DNA of 64,000 nucleotides from Bipolaris cookei. Taxonomy: Eukaryota > Ascomycota > Dothideomycetes > Pleosporales > Pleosporaceae. Location of the stretch: contig NRSV01000009.1 in NCBI GenBank assembly GCA_002286855.1, positions 560,984 through 624,983 of the forward strand, written 5' to 3'. Within the stretch, counting starts at the first letter, position 1. The number at the start of each line of letters is the position of its first letter. This document shows positions 1 through 12,016 of the stretch, piece by piece. The position numbers and the translations under genes are program-made. Under the pieces are notes generated by a model. It ran no database searches, had not been told where the DNA came from, and saw only the letters and a program-made list of their open reading frames with translations.

Positions 1-480
1 GCAACCCATCCGCCCAACCCCTCATCGTCTACTGTAAGTTCGGCATCCATGGCGATGGCAGCCATGATCTATCTATACGTCATCGGTTACTCAGCTTCCT
101 GGGGCCCAGTTCCATGGGTCTATCTCTCCGAGATCTTTCCTACACGCCTACGTTCGTATGGTGTCGGAATGGGCGCTGCAACCCAATGGCTCTTCAATTT
201 TGTGATTACAAAAATCACTCCAGCTGCAGTCAACAGTATCGGATGGAGAACTTTCCTCATGTTTGGAATCTTCTGTCTTGCTATGAGTGTCTTTGCTACC
301 TTCTTCATCAAGGAGACCAAGGGTAAGAGTCTGGAGGAGATTGATATTTTGTTTGGAGACGTGTCAGCCGAACAACGGAGGATGGATGTGGAGGCAGGTT
401 TGAAAGAAGAACAGCGGAAACATTCGGTCACTTATGCGGAGAATGCCACCGAGCTTGGCAACCGGGTGGGTAAAGACTAG
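1..480 (+). CDS. MFS sugar/quinate transporter, C-terminal part (cut by window edge)
   Basis: The frame is open to the left edge, so this is the 3' end of a longer gene and the ATG at 49 is internal. The visible 159 codons cover the last membrane segments of a 12-TM sugar porter. They include a SEIFPTRLR stretch typical of the loop before the last helices and the family C-terminal motif in the form KETKGKSLEEID, followed by a charged cytoplasmic tail. Proteins of this type import hexoses, quinate or related compounds across the plasma membrane. The substrate cannot be told from this fragment. The stop at 478-480 is followed by a long intergenic stretch. The neighbour downstream is a broken P450 on the same strand. 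Confidence 0.9.
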   Translation, partial: ATHPPNPSSSTVSSASMAMAAMIYLYVIGYSASWGPVPWVYLSEIFPTRLRSYGVGMGAATQWLFNFVITKITPAAVNSIGWRTFLMFGIFCLAMSVFATFFIKETKGKSLEEIDILFGDVSAEQRRMDVEAGLKEEQRKHSVTYAENATELGNRVGKD

Positions 481-1050
481 GGAATAGATGTCTTGGACAA
501 TCGGTAGTATCGAGAAACTAACATCGGACCATTTGAATTTATCAAGGTCTACCAAATTACTTATTGTAGCTTCAGCTACGCATAAAGACTCCCAAGTGCT
601 TCTTTCAACCAAAGAATTGTGATCAAATTAACCCCAAGAAACCCTGCTGTTACTTACACGATAGATGCCAAGATGCTAAAACCATCCTTTTCAGGTTAGC
701 TTCTCATGGATTTAGTACTAAAGTCTCCTGTGTAAAAGATGAAGAGAGTCAAGTGGGATTTCTTTTCAACTAAAGAAACAGAAATGATCAGTAGCTAGAT
801 TTCAGAGCCGTCACAGCATTATGTAGCTAAAACTGCGTCCTTCTTTAATGTCTTTTTTGGAGCTATCAAGGTCATCCCTTATTTCTCCCCAGCACCGATC
901 ATAATGACTCATTTTGAGTAAGTAACAACAGTTTAATTACTGATCAAGCCTCCAAGTTAAATGTATAAAGTTTCCAGTCTTGTAGGTTAGACACATCCAA
1001 ACCCAACTTTCTCATTCGTTTTCGCAAAAAGCAATGCACAAAGTGCCAAT
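481..1050. other. Intergenic, no gene seen
   Basis: About 570 bases of AT-rich sequence between the transporter stop and the P450 pseudogene. It presumably holds the transporter 3' UTR and the P450 promoter. No coding potential, tRNA or repeat was recognised. Confidence 0.6.
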
Positions 1051-2437
1051 ATGATAGTAGAATTTCTTTCTAGCATCCGCGTGTGGATCATCTTGGTCGT
1101 TATAATCATCATATTTCTATTCCATTCAAAACGTCGATCAGTCTTTCCCACCATCAACAACTATCGATGTGACCTATTCTTCCAAAAAGCACATCACGAG
1201 TACCGTACAAACGCCGAATCGCTAATCACCAACGGTCTAGCAAAACACCAAGGCCCAATCTCCCTCGCCATCCCGAGTGGCCAGAAAATCGTTCTCCCAG
1301 TATAGCAAAGGCGCTGCAAATCCATTGGGGCGAGGATAAAGATTGGCATTTTGTTGACTGGCAGAAGGACACAACGGGCATTATCGCGCGCGCAGCGTCA
1401 TCGGTTTTTGTTGGTCCGGAGAAGTGCGAGGATGAGGAGTGGTTGAGTATCGCACAAGGCTACGTCGGCGCCTACTTTGCGGCTGTTAATGAGTTGCATG
1501 AATATCCCGCCTGGTCGAGACGCATTGTACAGAGGTTTCTACTAAATGCTATTGCTTGTCGGAAATATGTAACTCAGGCTCGCGCCATTATGAGGGAGTT
1601 GATCGACAAAAGGGAGAAAGAGGTTGAGAAGGCGAAGCTCAAAGGTGATCTTCTCCCACAATACAACGATGCGCTTGCATGGACACAAGCAACATCAGGT
1701 CCCAAGGCAGACGCCGGCGACATACAACTGTCACTGGCAATGGCTGCGTTCTTCACCACTAGTGAACAATTTCGTCAAGTCTTGATCGATATTGCTTCAC
1801 AATCGGAGCTCCTCGAGCCTTTGCGGAAAGAAGTCTCAGAACAGATTTCTAGATATGGTATCACAGTCGCTGCAACAAACAACATGGTCTTGCTTGACAG
1901 CGTCCTGAAAGAATCCCAGAGACTTTCATCTCCCATAGGTACGTATCCTTCTTCGCCACTCCCTCTTCCCTCCCTTCTAACACACACGCCCTAGTGGCTC
2001 TCGAGCGCGTAGCCCTCAAAGACTTAACTCTCCCCACCGGCGAGAAACTGCCACGCGGCTCCCACATTATGGTCGACTGCACCGACCTCCGGAGCCCCAC
2101 CAAATACCCCAGCCCCGATCACTTCGACGGATACCGTTTCCTTCGGCAGCGCCAGGCCGGCGATAAGTTCGCTCAATTCGTTCAGTCCGGGCCAGACTAC
2201 AGCGTGTTTGGCGGTGGACGCCATATTTGCCCCGGACGATACTTTGCCAGTAATGAGTTGAAGCTTTCTATAGCGCATATATTGCTGAAGTATGAGACAA
2301 AGATGGCGAAGGGGTATCGGGCTAGTATGGTACGCATGGGTATATACAAAGTGGTTGATCCGGTGGTGCCGCTTGAGGTGCGGAGGAGGGATGTGACGGA
2401 GATGGATTTGCTTCAGTTGGCGGTATCGTTGGTGTGA
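1051..2437 (+). pseudogene. Cytochrome P450 pseudogene with internal deletion (ent-kaurene-oxidase-like group)
   Basis: Three pieces of one P450 are visible. Codons 1051-1305 give an N-terminal membrane anchor and the start of the catalytic domain, ending at a TAG at 1303. From about 1311 a different frame resumes at ALQIHWGED and runs through the helix C to helix K region, including KESQR (the ExxR motif). After a 56-nt intron at 1939-1994 it continues with the PERF-like region and the heme loop FGGGRHICPG. Compared with the family, roughly 60-80 residues between the anchor region and helix C are missing and the frame is shifted. Everything downstream of the break is uninterrupted, and its intron splices in frame (SPI-VALERVAL), so the lesion looks recent. 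Relatives oxidise diterpenes or other hydrophobic metabolites in the ER membrane. This copy should be non-functional unless the missing part is an assembly error. Confidence 0.8.
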
Positions 2438-2658
2438 GGAATGAAGAGAAGGTTAGAGTTTCGGACTTTTTCTATTGGGTTTTTGCGTGTTTTGTGGTTT
2501 TGACTCTCCTAATCTGGTACCCTCACGGATTACTTCATTCCTGCAAAGAGTTTTTAACGGGCCGTTGCACCGATCTTTGATTTCCGGGGCTTATATACCA
2601 AGTCATTGACGATGAGATCGTCTTCCTCTATTTGTCCCTCGGAATTTTGGTCAAGATT

Positions 2659-4209
2659 TTACGTGGCTCGTGGGACCGCCACCATTTTGCTCTTGGTTTT
2701 GGTGATATGTGAGGCATTGGTCGTTGAAGAGGGCTTCTGCTTCTCACCGGGCTTCCCGTTGCTGGATTTATCAAAAGCTAGAGTCTTCTTCCCCTTTTTA
2801 AACATCTTTTTCTCCTCATCGACCAGACGAAGACGCTTTTGGCTTTTGAGCTGCTCTTTGTTGTTCTCACTACAAGACGTGGGTGGAGTGACAGATTTCA
2901 ATGAATATCTAGAATAAGTATCATGGCTTTCTTTTTGATCCCTATTCTCATGAAAGTCCTGAATGTGCTCCTTAGTGGTTTGTCCCTTCAGTCTGGTTAT
3001 AGTTGAATTGTTTTCCAAGGCCATTTTCTCCTCCTGAGTCTGTAGCTCTTGCAGTCGTTCGCCCAATTCGAGCATAATTATCTTTTGAGCTGCTGGATGC
3101 CTTATTCCTTCATTGTGGCGCCTAATGGCCCTCTGGGCAAACCCTGTGGCTTCAATTTGATTCCCGAGCATACGTGTGAGTTCAGAGTAAGACGCGTCCC
3201 TCAATGCTAGAATCTTGACCAGATATTCTTTGTCTTCAGAGGCCAAATCAAGGTTATTTGAATGTGCCTTTTCCAGAAACTGCTGTTTCTCTATAGTCCA
3301 GTATCTAGATTGCACTAGGGGCTTTGATGTTTATTGTGCTTTGGAAGAATAATGTAAGGACTGGTCATCAACGGTACCTGTCGCACCCGGCTCTTTGTTG
3401 CGGTTCGTGCTTTCTTCGGTGTTGCGATTACGCTGATCAAGATATGGGAGGCAACGGTGTAGGGCATCAGTTCCTAGTACGTAGCGCTCTCGTACTAGGG
3501 GTTGGGGGCTAACCATATGAGCAGATGCTTTGTCGAAAACGTTGCTGGTAAATGGTACAGTGTCAATGGGAGGGTTATTGGGACTGGAAAGACGCTTATC
3601 ACTAGCTGCGGCTGGCAGGCAGCAAGGAGATGACGCTGTTGAGGAGCTTGCACCGGCATGCTGCTCCTCAATAGGTACGCGTATCATAGCAGAACCCGCA
3701 GCTCGGGATACTTTCGAGCAAGGAGTGGTTGGCCGTCTATAGGTAGGTCTGGACAGAGGACGCTGTTTTAAAGACAAAGCAGCAGTGACCATTGTCGACT
3801 TAACTTTTCGTGTCCGCGAAACAACTTTTGTCAACCTTACAGTATTTCTCTTAGGAGTAGTGGACTCAGAGGTGGCTTTATGACTATTAAGGGCCTCTCC
3901 CCTGGACTCTTCCAGTATAGAAAGGAGAGACGACATCGCGTCATAGAACAAGCCTCGTGTAGTTGTGAACGAAGAACTTGAGTCAAAAAGAAACCAACAA
4001 GAGGGATGGAGAGGATAGGATGTTAAGGGCATAGGCGCTTTCCAAGGCAGTACCAAATACAGCTCTGGAGACACTGAAATTTCGGATGTTAAGACAGACC
4101 AGTCACTTTTCTTGTCTTTCAACCATCGAACACTACGACGCGTAGATGAATGTTGCCACACCTCGATCTTTCCACCATTCCTCACCAACAAATATGAAGA
4201 ATGAGACAT
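2659..4209 (-). CDS. Hypothetical protein, two exons, Lys-rich C-terminus
   Basis: No family is recognised. I join exon 1 (4209-3378) to exon 2 (3314-2659) over a 63-nt GT-AG intron (3377-3315). The splice keeps frame and makes a 495-residue protein. The start is the first ATG of the long frame. The first half is Ser/Thr/Arg-rich and probably disordered. Around residues 280-400 there is a helical, charged region with Gln/Glu-rich coiled-coil character (LGERLQELQTQEE), and the tail is rich in Lys with nuclear-localisation-like clusters. A nuclear role is an inference from composition only. The gene sits between the P450 pseudogene and a gene-poor AT-rich stretch, so it may be lineage-specific. 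Confidence 0.55.
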
Positions 4210-5398
4210 ACTCTCACGATTCTACTGAAGAGAAGAAATGGGATGAATCGTGAGCGGGTCCCAAAATCAAATGTTCAGGAACGGAATGTAGATAAAGTTT
4301 GGTTTGATCGATCTACAACCGTGGTACGACAACAAAGCTGCTGTTGCTGTCCCCTGGCTAGCCCAAGTGGCTTTAGGTTAAATCTGATGTGCTGCCACAT
4401 ATCGCATTCAGTCACAATCGCGCCTTTCTTTGTGAGATGTGATATTTGTGTATCAAATTTACGACCCGTGGTAACCTCATCTTGTCAACAGCAATGGGCA
4501 AATCGAAAGCTCACGCCTTGGTTATCAGCTATTCTTCTATTTGCTATCTTCTGTAAGTAAATTTAAGCTCTATTATTTTGATACCAAAGGTTTTTATCTA
4601 CAATTATCAACTCCGACTCACAAGTCATCAGCATGAGTCCGTATGACAAGAAATGTATGGGAACAAATAGCTGGACGATGTTACGACAAAAATTTACACA
4701 CCAATCGAGAGCTTTCAGCATATGTCTGGAATGTCCTTGGGATTTTCAAGAGAGACACTGCGATGAAAACATTGAGCTTGCTAGGTCATTCTAGGCTTCT
4801 TCAAACATTAGGGTTTCTCTATACATACCAACCATTCACAGATCCAAGAAACAGTATTTCTGACTTGTTCATCAAAAGCACTGTTTGTACGGCCAGGTCT
4901 AGCGAAATCATATGCAAGCCATTTCAACTCCTCTAATGTACATCACGTGAAAATGCATGAATAAGAGTCCAGTAAGCTGAAGCACGCATGATGCAAGGAA
5001 TAGATATTGAGTATCTCTAGTTTTATTCTCCTACGAGTTCCGCAACGTAGCTGGCTCGGTTTCATCTCTATAGGACAAGGTTATTTAATCACGTGACATA
5101 TGATGGTGGGAACAAGTAAGTGTCGGAAAAACCAAACACCGACAGCCCTGGGTGTTTGTTCTGTTTGCATCTTTGATGGCCAACTCTGGCCAGACAGCAG
5201 CATTAAGACACGACCAACATTCTTTTGAACGTACTGCAACGACTTAGGTCGCTTCCAAAGACGTTCTCCAGAGCCTGCATTCAACAGACTATCTCCTCGA
5301 ATATTCAAAGCCGCGTCTTCTTCCTCGAAACAGCCTCGGTGACGGCAAACCCCATACACATATACCAATAGCGGTGGATCGGACACAGGGAGAACACA
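4210..5398. other. Intergenic, AT-rich, no convincing gene
   Basis: About 1.2 kb between two divergent genes. Open frames of 97-119 codons exist on the plus strand (4201-4560, 4643-4936), but they show no domain, no splice continuity and an unusual residue composition. I treat them as chance. The last few hundred bases should contain the promoter of the ARL1 gene. Confidence 0.5.
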
Positions 5399-6162
5399 AT
5401 GGGTGGTTACTTATCAACGTTTACGAAGCTTATATGGGCGAAGAAGGAGATACGGATATTGATCCTTGGACTTGTGAGGAGTCTCAAGCCTGCTACAAGG
5501 CGTTCACAGCGCTGATTACAAATGCAGGACAACGCTGGCAAGACGACATTACTATACAGATTGAAGGTACGTAACGCCTAATAGTGCAAGAGGGAGCGGA
5601 AGGCAATCAATGCTGAACATGTCATATCACCATGAACCAGAGCATACATTAACAGACGATAACAGATAGGAGAAGTAGTCACAACGATACCAACGATAGG
5701 TTTCAACGTGGAATCAGTAACATACAAGAACCTAAACTTCAATGTCTGGGTATGTAACTCCCCATCTCTTTCAATTTACATCAATCACAGTGACCTAACC
5801 AGGGTTATTAGGACTTGGGAGGCCAAACCTCGATCCGCCCCTATTGGCGCTGCTACTACGCCAACACAGCCGCCGTGATCTTTGTCATCGATAGTACCGA
5901 TATCGAGCGTCTCACGACTGCCTCCGAAGAACTGCGTGCCATGCTCAACGAGGAGGAACTGCGCGACGCCGCGCTTCTCGTCTTCGCGAACAAACAGGAT
6001 CAGCCAGGCGCAAAGGGTGCAGGTGAGATCAGTGAGGCATTGCGGCTAGGCGAGCTCAAGGACAGGAATTGGAGCATTGTCGCATGTAGTGCTGTCGATG
6101 GAAGTGGTGTACAGGAGGGCATGGATTGGCTGGTGAGCAATGTGGGAGACGGCCAGAGTTGA
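5399..6162 (+). CDS. ARL1: ARF-like small GTPase, ARL1 type
   Basis: Four exons (5399-5473, 5528-5566, 5666-5749, 5812-6162) join in frame to a 182-residue GTPase, the normal ARF/ARL length. Visible features are Gly2 after the start (MGG, N-myristoylation), the P-loop GLDNAGKTT at about 24-32, a switch I containing TIPTIGFN, DLGGQ at 67-71 with catalytic Gln71, and NKQD at 126-129. The start is set by the myristoylation glycine and by alignment of the P-loop. ARL1 works at the trans-Golgi, where in GTP form it recruits GRIP-domain golgins and controls vesicle tethering. ARL1 is preferred over ARF1 because of the SIRPYWRCYY segment and the EELR-rich helix. It is convergent with the DUF3433 gene. 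Confidence 0.9.
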
Positions 6163-6453
6163 ACGTGAATCAATCAACATGAGGAAAGGCTAAGATATTC
6201 ACACAATACGGGCAACCGCGAAGCGCATGTAGATTATGCGGCACATACGTGTTCCAAAGGTTATACCAGCATCAATGGGCGTTTTGGGCGCAAGGATCAA
6301 GAGGACAGGGAGTCAGCTACGAGTTGGTTTAGTTGTATTAATCCAAATGTCAAAGGTGAACCTAATATGGAAAGTTTCAAATCGAGTAATCACAGGGGAT
6401 GCCAATACATATGCTCACGCTTACTCATTCTGACATGCGGGCATTTCGAAATT

Positions 6454-9218
6454 CTAATAATGCTCCCATGTGTGATCCCTGCCGGGCCTCAGTCTGCCCT
6501 CCGTCCAATCCTTGCCGTACACATAGGCACTGTGGATCTCCTCCTCATCGACGCCCAGATGATCTTCGCCGTCGCGTCCTCGGAACCAGCCCAACGCGTA
6601 CGTCTTGCCGGTTTTCTCGAGATGCTGCGTCATTTGCGTCGAAGTAAATTTCTCGGTGTCGATGAAATTAAAGAGCATCTTGGACTGATGAATATAGGCC
6701 AGCACGCTCGCCATGGTGCCAATCTGACGTGGCATAAACTTCTGGCTGCGCTTTAGATACGTGAGACACGCGATGATGATGAGATAGAGCAGGATAAACA
6801 TGGTGAGTGCGAAGCTCGTCCAGAAACTGCGAAAGGTTTGCTCGGTATTGTAGCGGTCGTGCGGATCGCTATTGTTGCCGTTTTTGTTGCCATTCCAGTC
6901 TTGGCCGCCGAGTCCTGGGATGAATTTCTTGCCGTCGACGCTGATGGAGGAGACGCAGACGGTTAGGACTTCAGTGAGGACTGAGCCGATGGCAACGAGC
7001 ATGACAAGGTAGTGGCGGTTGATAAAGGCCTTGAAAGGTAGCCAGAGCTGATTCGTACCGGCGTAGTCGAGGGTGAGGGTTTTGGCTGGGGCGTGGCGGA
7101 GGGAGAGGATGTAGAAGGGTTGCAGCATGCGGACGTCGCAGTTCATGGTGTTCCAGAGTATTCGTATTATTGTTGCGAGACCGGTCATAACCCAGGGAAA
7201 TCTCTCCGTTATGACGCCTAGATCCTCGACGAAAGTGAATACGGGGATTACTGCAGTGAAGGCGATGAGCAAGATGATAAAGGGAATGCCAGATCGGTAT
7301 CGTAGCATGAGCGGCCTGGGATCAGAACCATGCTCGTGGATCTTTTCTTTGTTGTCTCTAATATATTCACCCTGCCAGAGTGAGCTCTTGTGCAGGATGT
7401 ACCTCCGAGTGCGAAGTTTCTTATGGATTTGATCCAGGGGTGCGCAATCCAGTCCTTTGAAGTCGGCAAGAATATGACTCTTGGTAGCCATGGCAGCGAT
7501 GCCCGCGATGCCCTTGGGGTCTGATTGCAAGCCGCTTTTTCGCCGCATAGCATACATTAATGCCCCGCCGCAGCAGGCCACTAGGAGGAGACATGCTGAT
7601 ACAGCCCTGGACCAGGCTGGCTCGACTCTGATGGACTTCCATCCTTCGGCCTGGCGGTCCTTCTTGGATGGATACATGGACATCGAGGCAGATTGTAGAA
7701 CAGGAACAAGGCTGCTAGCAATCAGAGTGCCCAGTGAGCTGTAGATGACAGCATACTGTCTATGGTGAAGGGCTCTGAGCGGCACCAGCCAGCTCATAAA
7801 TGTTAAGTAGTCCATATTCAGTGACTCCCCTGCAGTCGCTCCAGTTTTCTTGGATAACTGGTAGAATGGCTCCAGGCGTTTTACTTCAAAGTCTGACATT
7901 TGCCAAAGTACGCCGTAGAATACCAAGATCATGATCGGTGCATATTGCCATGCAAAGTATATAGTAATGTCCATGTCTCCTACTCTTCTGAATCGTGCTA
8001 AACCGCCCTTTTCGGGATCTTTCTTGACTTCGTTTAGAGAAGTTTGACAAAGATATTCTTGGATGCATGCGAGCGCAAGTGCAATAATGACGAGCATCAG
8101 TATCCACAATTGACTCATGGTAGTAGGGCGCCAATTTGGCATCTGGGGATCTTTTCTTATGTTAAATTAAAAAGATTTGCAAGCAGGTGCGGAGACTCAC
8201 CTTCTGGGAAGAAGTAGCTAGTTTCGGCTCCATTACGGACAAGACCAGCTTCAGCTGTGAGACTCCTCATTGATTCAAAGTCACGCGCGATACCTGCAAA
8301 ATCACTGATATCAATGGGGACATCTGTTGTGACTGCGACTACTTGCCCAGTTTTCTCCGCTTCGACTTGTGCCTTTTTGGCCTCCTCGTCTGCTACCTCG
8401 TCTGCCGATAGTATTCGTCGATGGCCTGGAAATGAACCTGGTACTGGCCCCGCGGGGGTATGGGTAAATGGTTTGTGGAATATAGATGTCATGCCTGCGC
8501 CTAGATGTGCCTCTAGACTCTCAAATTCTGCAGCGTGACTAGCTTCATGCAGCTCCTGAGCCTTGGTGTTCGCTTCAGATTTCCCATACCCAGCCGGCTG
8601 CGCTTCATACATCTTCATTGACAGTCCTCCAAGAGAACTCAAGTCATATCTGACCGCTTCATCCCCCTCTTCGATGCCTTTGGGTCTGTCCCTTGAAGGT
8701 ACTGCCTCTTCATCATCTAGTCGATTGTAATGACCCCTCCCAAAGGAGCCTTTATTCAGCGACGTGAATCGGTCCAACACCCTTCGGGTCCTGCCATTGC
8801 TCTTTTCAGCTGGGGGAAAAGCCTTTTCCTGGTTGAATATATTTGCAAGAGGGTCGTATGAGGTTTCTTCGGTGAATGCAAGCGGTTGAGGTCTAGGAGC
8901 TGGGGCGGTAGAAGAGTTGCTGTACAATATCCTGGAAGCCGGCACTAGAGATGAAGGTAATGACTGCCTTTTTGTGTCAGATATAGTGCTAGGAGACGCA
9001 ATCGAAGCATCTGGCGATGTATGCGATGGGAAGAGTTGAGAAATCCTATTTGATGAACCAGAATTGGTCTGGCATGTGAGTGGTGGACGAGCGTAAGGCG
9101 GGGTAGGACCTCCTGTTGTAGGGGAGCCAATGCGCAAAGCGGAGGGAACCGCATATTCTGACTGCCTTCTATCTTTGACAGGTGAGCCAATCTGGAGGAC
9201 AGGTGGTACATGTGCCAT
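6454..9218 (-). CDS. DUF3433 multi-pass membrane protein
   Basis: Exon 1 (9218-8201) and exon 2 (8150-6454) are joined over a 50-nt intron, giving 904 residues. The splice reads PED-PQMPNWRPTTMS, where PNWRP is a hallmark at the start of the membrane part of DUF3433 proteins. The first 340 residues are Ser/Pro-rich and likely cytosolic and disordered. After that come about eight hydrophobic segments arranged as two similar halves: each half has a cluster of helices, a run like LEPFYQLS or LQPFYILS, and a loop with LVPLRALHHRQY or LPFKAFINRHY. This supports an internal duplication. The biochemical role of the family is unknown. It is common in filamentous ascomycetes. The N-terminal start is the first ATG and could be extended upstream. 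Confidence 0.82.
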
Positions 9219-10187
9219 GGCTGGGATCAGCGTCCTGTGGAGCCCAAGTGTGGCCTAATATGCCGATTCGTGCATTGATTGTTTGACAGCCCAAATTAAT
9301 AGCGAGCGTAAGGCTGGTGTAGCAGGTAAGAGAAGAAAAGGAGAGCAGCAACAATTCGGACACACAACTCATGCGGCTGAAGATGCTCTGCAACGTGTGC
9401 GATGCACCCGTCAGCCTTGTCTCACAACACCAAAAGGCGCATGTAGATATCTCTGGAGAAGCCTTGAGATGGCAGTGTTTGTTACTTTAGCAGAGCTGCG
9501 ACCTGGTAAGCCGGTGAATCAGCCTGGGGGTCTCCCGTGCCTGATGTTGGTGCTAAAGGCTCAGCCGTGACCGGTGCTGCGTAACGATAGAAGAATAACC
9601 AATCAAGGGAGAGAATGAGACGGAGAATTGGGGATTCAGCGAGCTGCATTCACATGTCTGGAACGCTATAGTTAGGCATTGCGAAGTAGGTGGTGCTAGA
9701 TACGCGGCTTGCAGCAGCATGGCTTTGGACATTCGCTTGCTGTTGCCTTGTGTGGGTTGGCGGTAGTGGGCGACTATTGGGGGCCAAAATTGTTGCCATG
9801 GCGCAGACGGCACGTGCACAGCTGTGCTGGAGAGAAGGAACAACTGCAATGTGAAGGCAGCTCAATATTGCATCAATGGCCGGAGAAGTTATGAAGAATC
9901 ACCATAGACTTGGTTGTTTCCCCGCGATGGGGTAGCAACTGACGCTGAGACGCCAGGACGAATGCTGGCAATCGCCTCACTACTAGCGGGACAAACTTGA
10001 CACGAGATGCGTAAGGTTTCAAATGCAAATGTTTGTTGTTGAATTACTGAAAGAAGCCAATATGCGGCCTGCCAGGTCGTATCGCTGTACCAAACGACGT
10101 GGCTGCGCTCTCTCAGCAACTACTACATTTCAGCCCTAGCTGCAGATGCACACTGCCGCCTTTTGATTGACCCTGACGTACCACACT
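9219..10187. other. Intergenic, no gene seen
   Basis: About 970 bases between the start of the DUF3433 gene and the stop of the P450 gene, both on the minus strand. Short open frames overlap one another on both strands, with no motif or splice support. It should contain the DUF3433 promoter and the P450 3' UTR. Confidence 0.5.
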
Positions 10188-11923
10188 TCAACACTGCCTC
10201 TTTCTCATTTGGACCATCGGGCCTTTTCTGTTAGCCACAAACATGTCGTAAATTTGGTATTGATCTTCCACCTGTCGCCCAGGCGCAGCATTCCGGTCAC
10301 CCCCACCAAGATTGTTATTCGGGACCCCTTGCACCTCGTACATCCAGAGGGTCTTTGCGAGAACAAGACGCATCTCAAGCCAGGCGAGATTCTTTCCAAC
10401 GCAGCCACGGGTTCCAAAGGAGAAAGCACAGAAGCCGCTCTCGGCCAAAGCCACGCTTTCTGCTGAAGATCCTTCCTTTCCAGACTCATCCACAATCCAG
10501 CGCTCGGGGCGGAACTTGAAGGGCTCGGGATATACATTCGAGTTATAACTGAGACAATAAAGTCCAGTACTTACATGGACACCAGCGGGGAAGTAGTGGT
10601 TGTCGACAGTAGTGCCGCCTGGAAGGACCTGTCGGCTTGGCTCTGCGGCAAGTGGTGGAGTCATCCGCATGGCTTCTTGAAGGAATGCTGTGAGATAGGT
10701 ACAGGACATGAATTTGGTACCCGACCTGATATCACCGTAGCTTGCAAAGTTTGAGCGAATCTCCTGAACAATCTTGGCCTGAATTCCTGGTTGCTTTGCC
10801 AAGTAAAAAAAGGCGGCAGACATTACGACAGAGGTTGTGTCAGAGCCTGCAATTGTCAGTAGCTCGCACTCTGCAAACAGCTCGTTCAGATCATAGCCAC
10901 GCTTTCCGGTCTCAGGGTCAACAGCGTTGAACAGCCAATGGAAGAAGTCTTTTCGGACTTCGCCCTCGGGCTTTGCGTTCTTTTCCAACTCTCTCTCGTC
11001 ACGAGAACGATTCTCGAGACACTGTGTGACGAAGTCTTGCCATCTTACGACGGCTGGCGGAGATGCAACTGAAAGGAGCCAATCAAGGCCTCGAGGCTTC
11101 AGCCACACCCACAAATCAGCAAATGGGCTGAATGCAGTCTTTGATAAATTAATACTTTTTCAAGCCTGATATAGAGTCAATAGAACTCACTGAGTGGAGA
11201 ATTTCTAAAAATGTGGCCATGATTTCTGGGATATGGCGGAGGTCGCTTTCGGGCTCTTTCATGTTAAAGTTCTTGCCAAAGCACAGGTCACCAAGGATAT
11301 CGAAGACGAGCCAGTTGATCCAGTCACACATATTGATAGGTGTCGTCCATTCACCATCATTTGGTGCTTGTTGTCCTATCAGCTCCAGCCATCGGTCCAT
11401 GTTCGAATGAAGAAACACTTCGGCATCACGCAAAGCAGCCTCAGAAAATGCGTAGTTCAACACGCGGCGCTTGCGAGCATGAACACCAATAGCCGTGCTG
11501 CTCCAAGTATTGATCGAGCGAACATTGCGTGGCCAAACGCGGTAGTAGTCACTCTTCCTGACGTTGCCTTTCGGTCCGAATATCTTCCTAAACGCAGTCG
11601 GCGTGTTTAACACGACACTGTCTGGGCGATAACGAAATTCGGGGCCTGTTATCGATTAATGGGTAACCTTATGAACACAGAAATCTAATCATACCGTATT
11701 TCTCTTGAAGGCTATGCAGCCAAATGTGTCTGTCACCTGTACGAGTATGCCACCAGGACGGAATCACCGACAAGCGAGCCCAGAATGGACCGGGGAACGA
11801 GGCGAGCGGGTGGAAAAACAGATGGTAAATTCCAATTACCAAGATGTAGATTAATGCCGAGGAACAACATAGGGCAAATAGGCTCGGGTACGACACACCG
11901 CTGACGATATCTTGATTAACCAT
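10188..11923 (-). CDS. Cytochrome P450 monooxygenase
   Basis: Three exons (11923-11695, 11645-11191, 11138-10188) give a 544-residue P450. Both introns (49 and 52 nt) splice in frame: KY-GPEFRYRPDSV and LHS-TAFSPFADLW. Motifs in order are an N-terminal hydrophobic anchor followed by HPLASFPGP, the I-helix AGSDTT, the K-helix EAMR, the PEPFKFRPERW segment and the heme loop FSFGTRGCVG with the ligand Cys at about 474. The general look is of the fungal group with isotrichodermin C-15 hydroxylase and benzoate 4-hydroxylase, so it is an ER monooxygenase needing a P450 reductase. The substrate is unknown. An upstream in-frame ATG at 12016 would add 31 residues with another hydrophobic stretch. I prefer 11923 because it leaves a single normal anchor. 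Confidence 0.87.
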
Positions 11924-12016
11924 TATGCACCTGCAACTCAATTTGGGCAGGAAAAGAAAGTTCAAGGACCCGAAAATAAGACAGAGCATGAAGAGCCTTG
12001 TTGATATGTATCTCAT

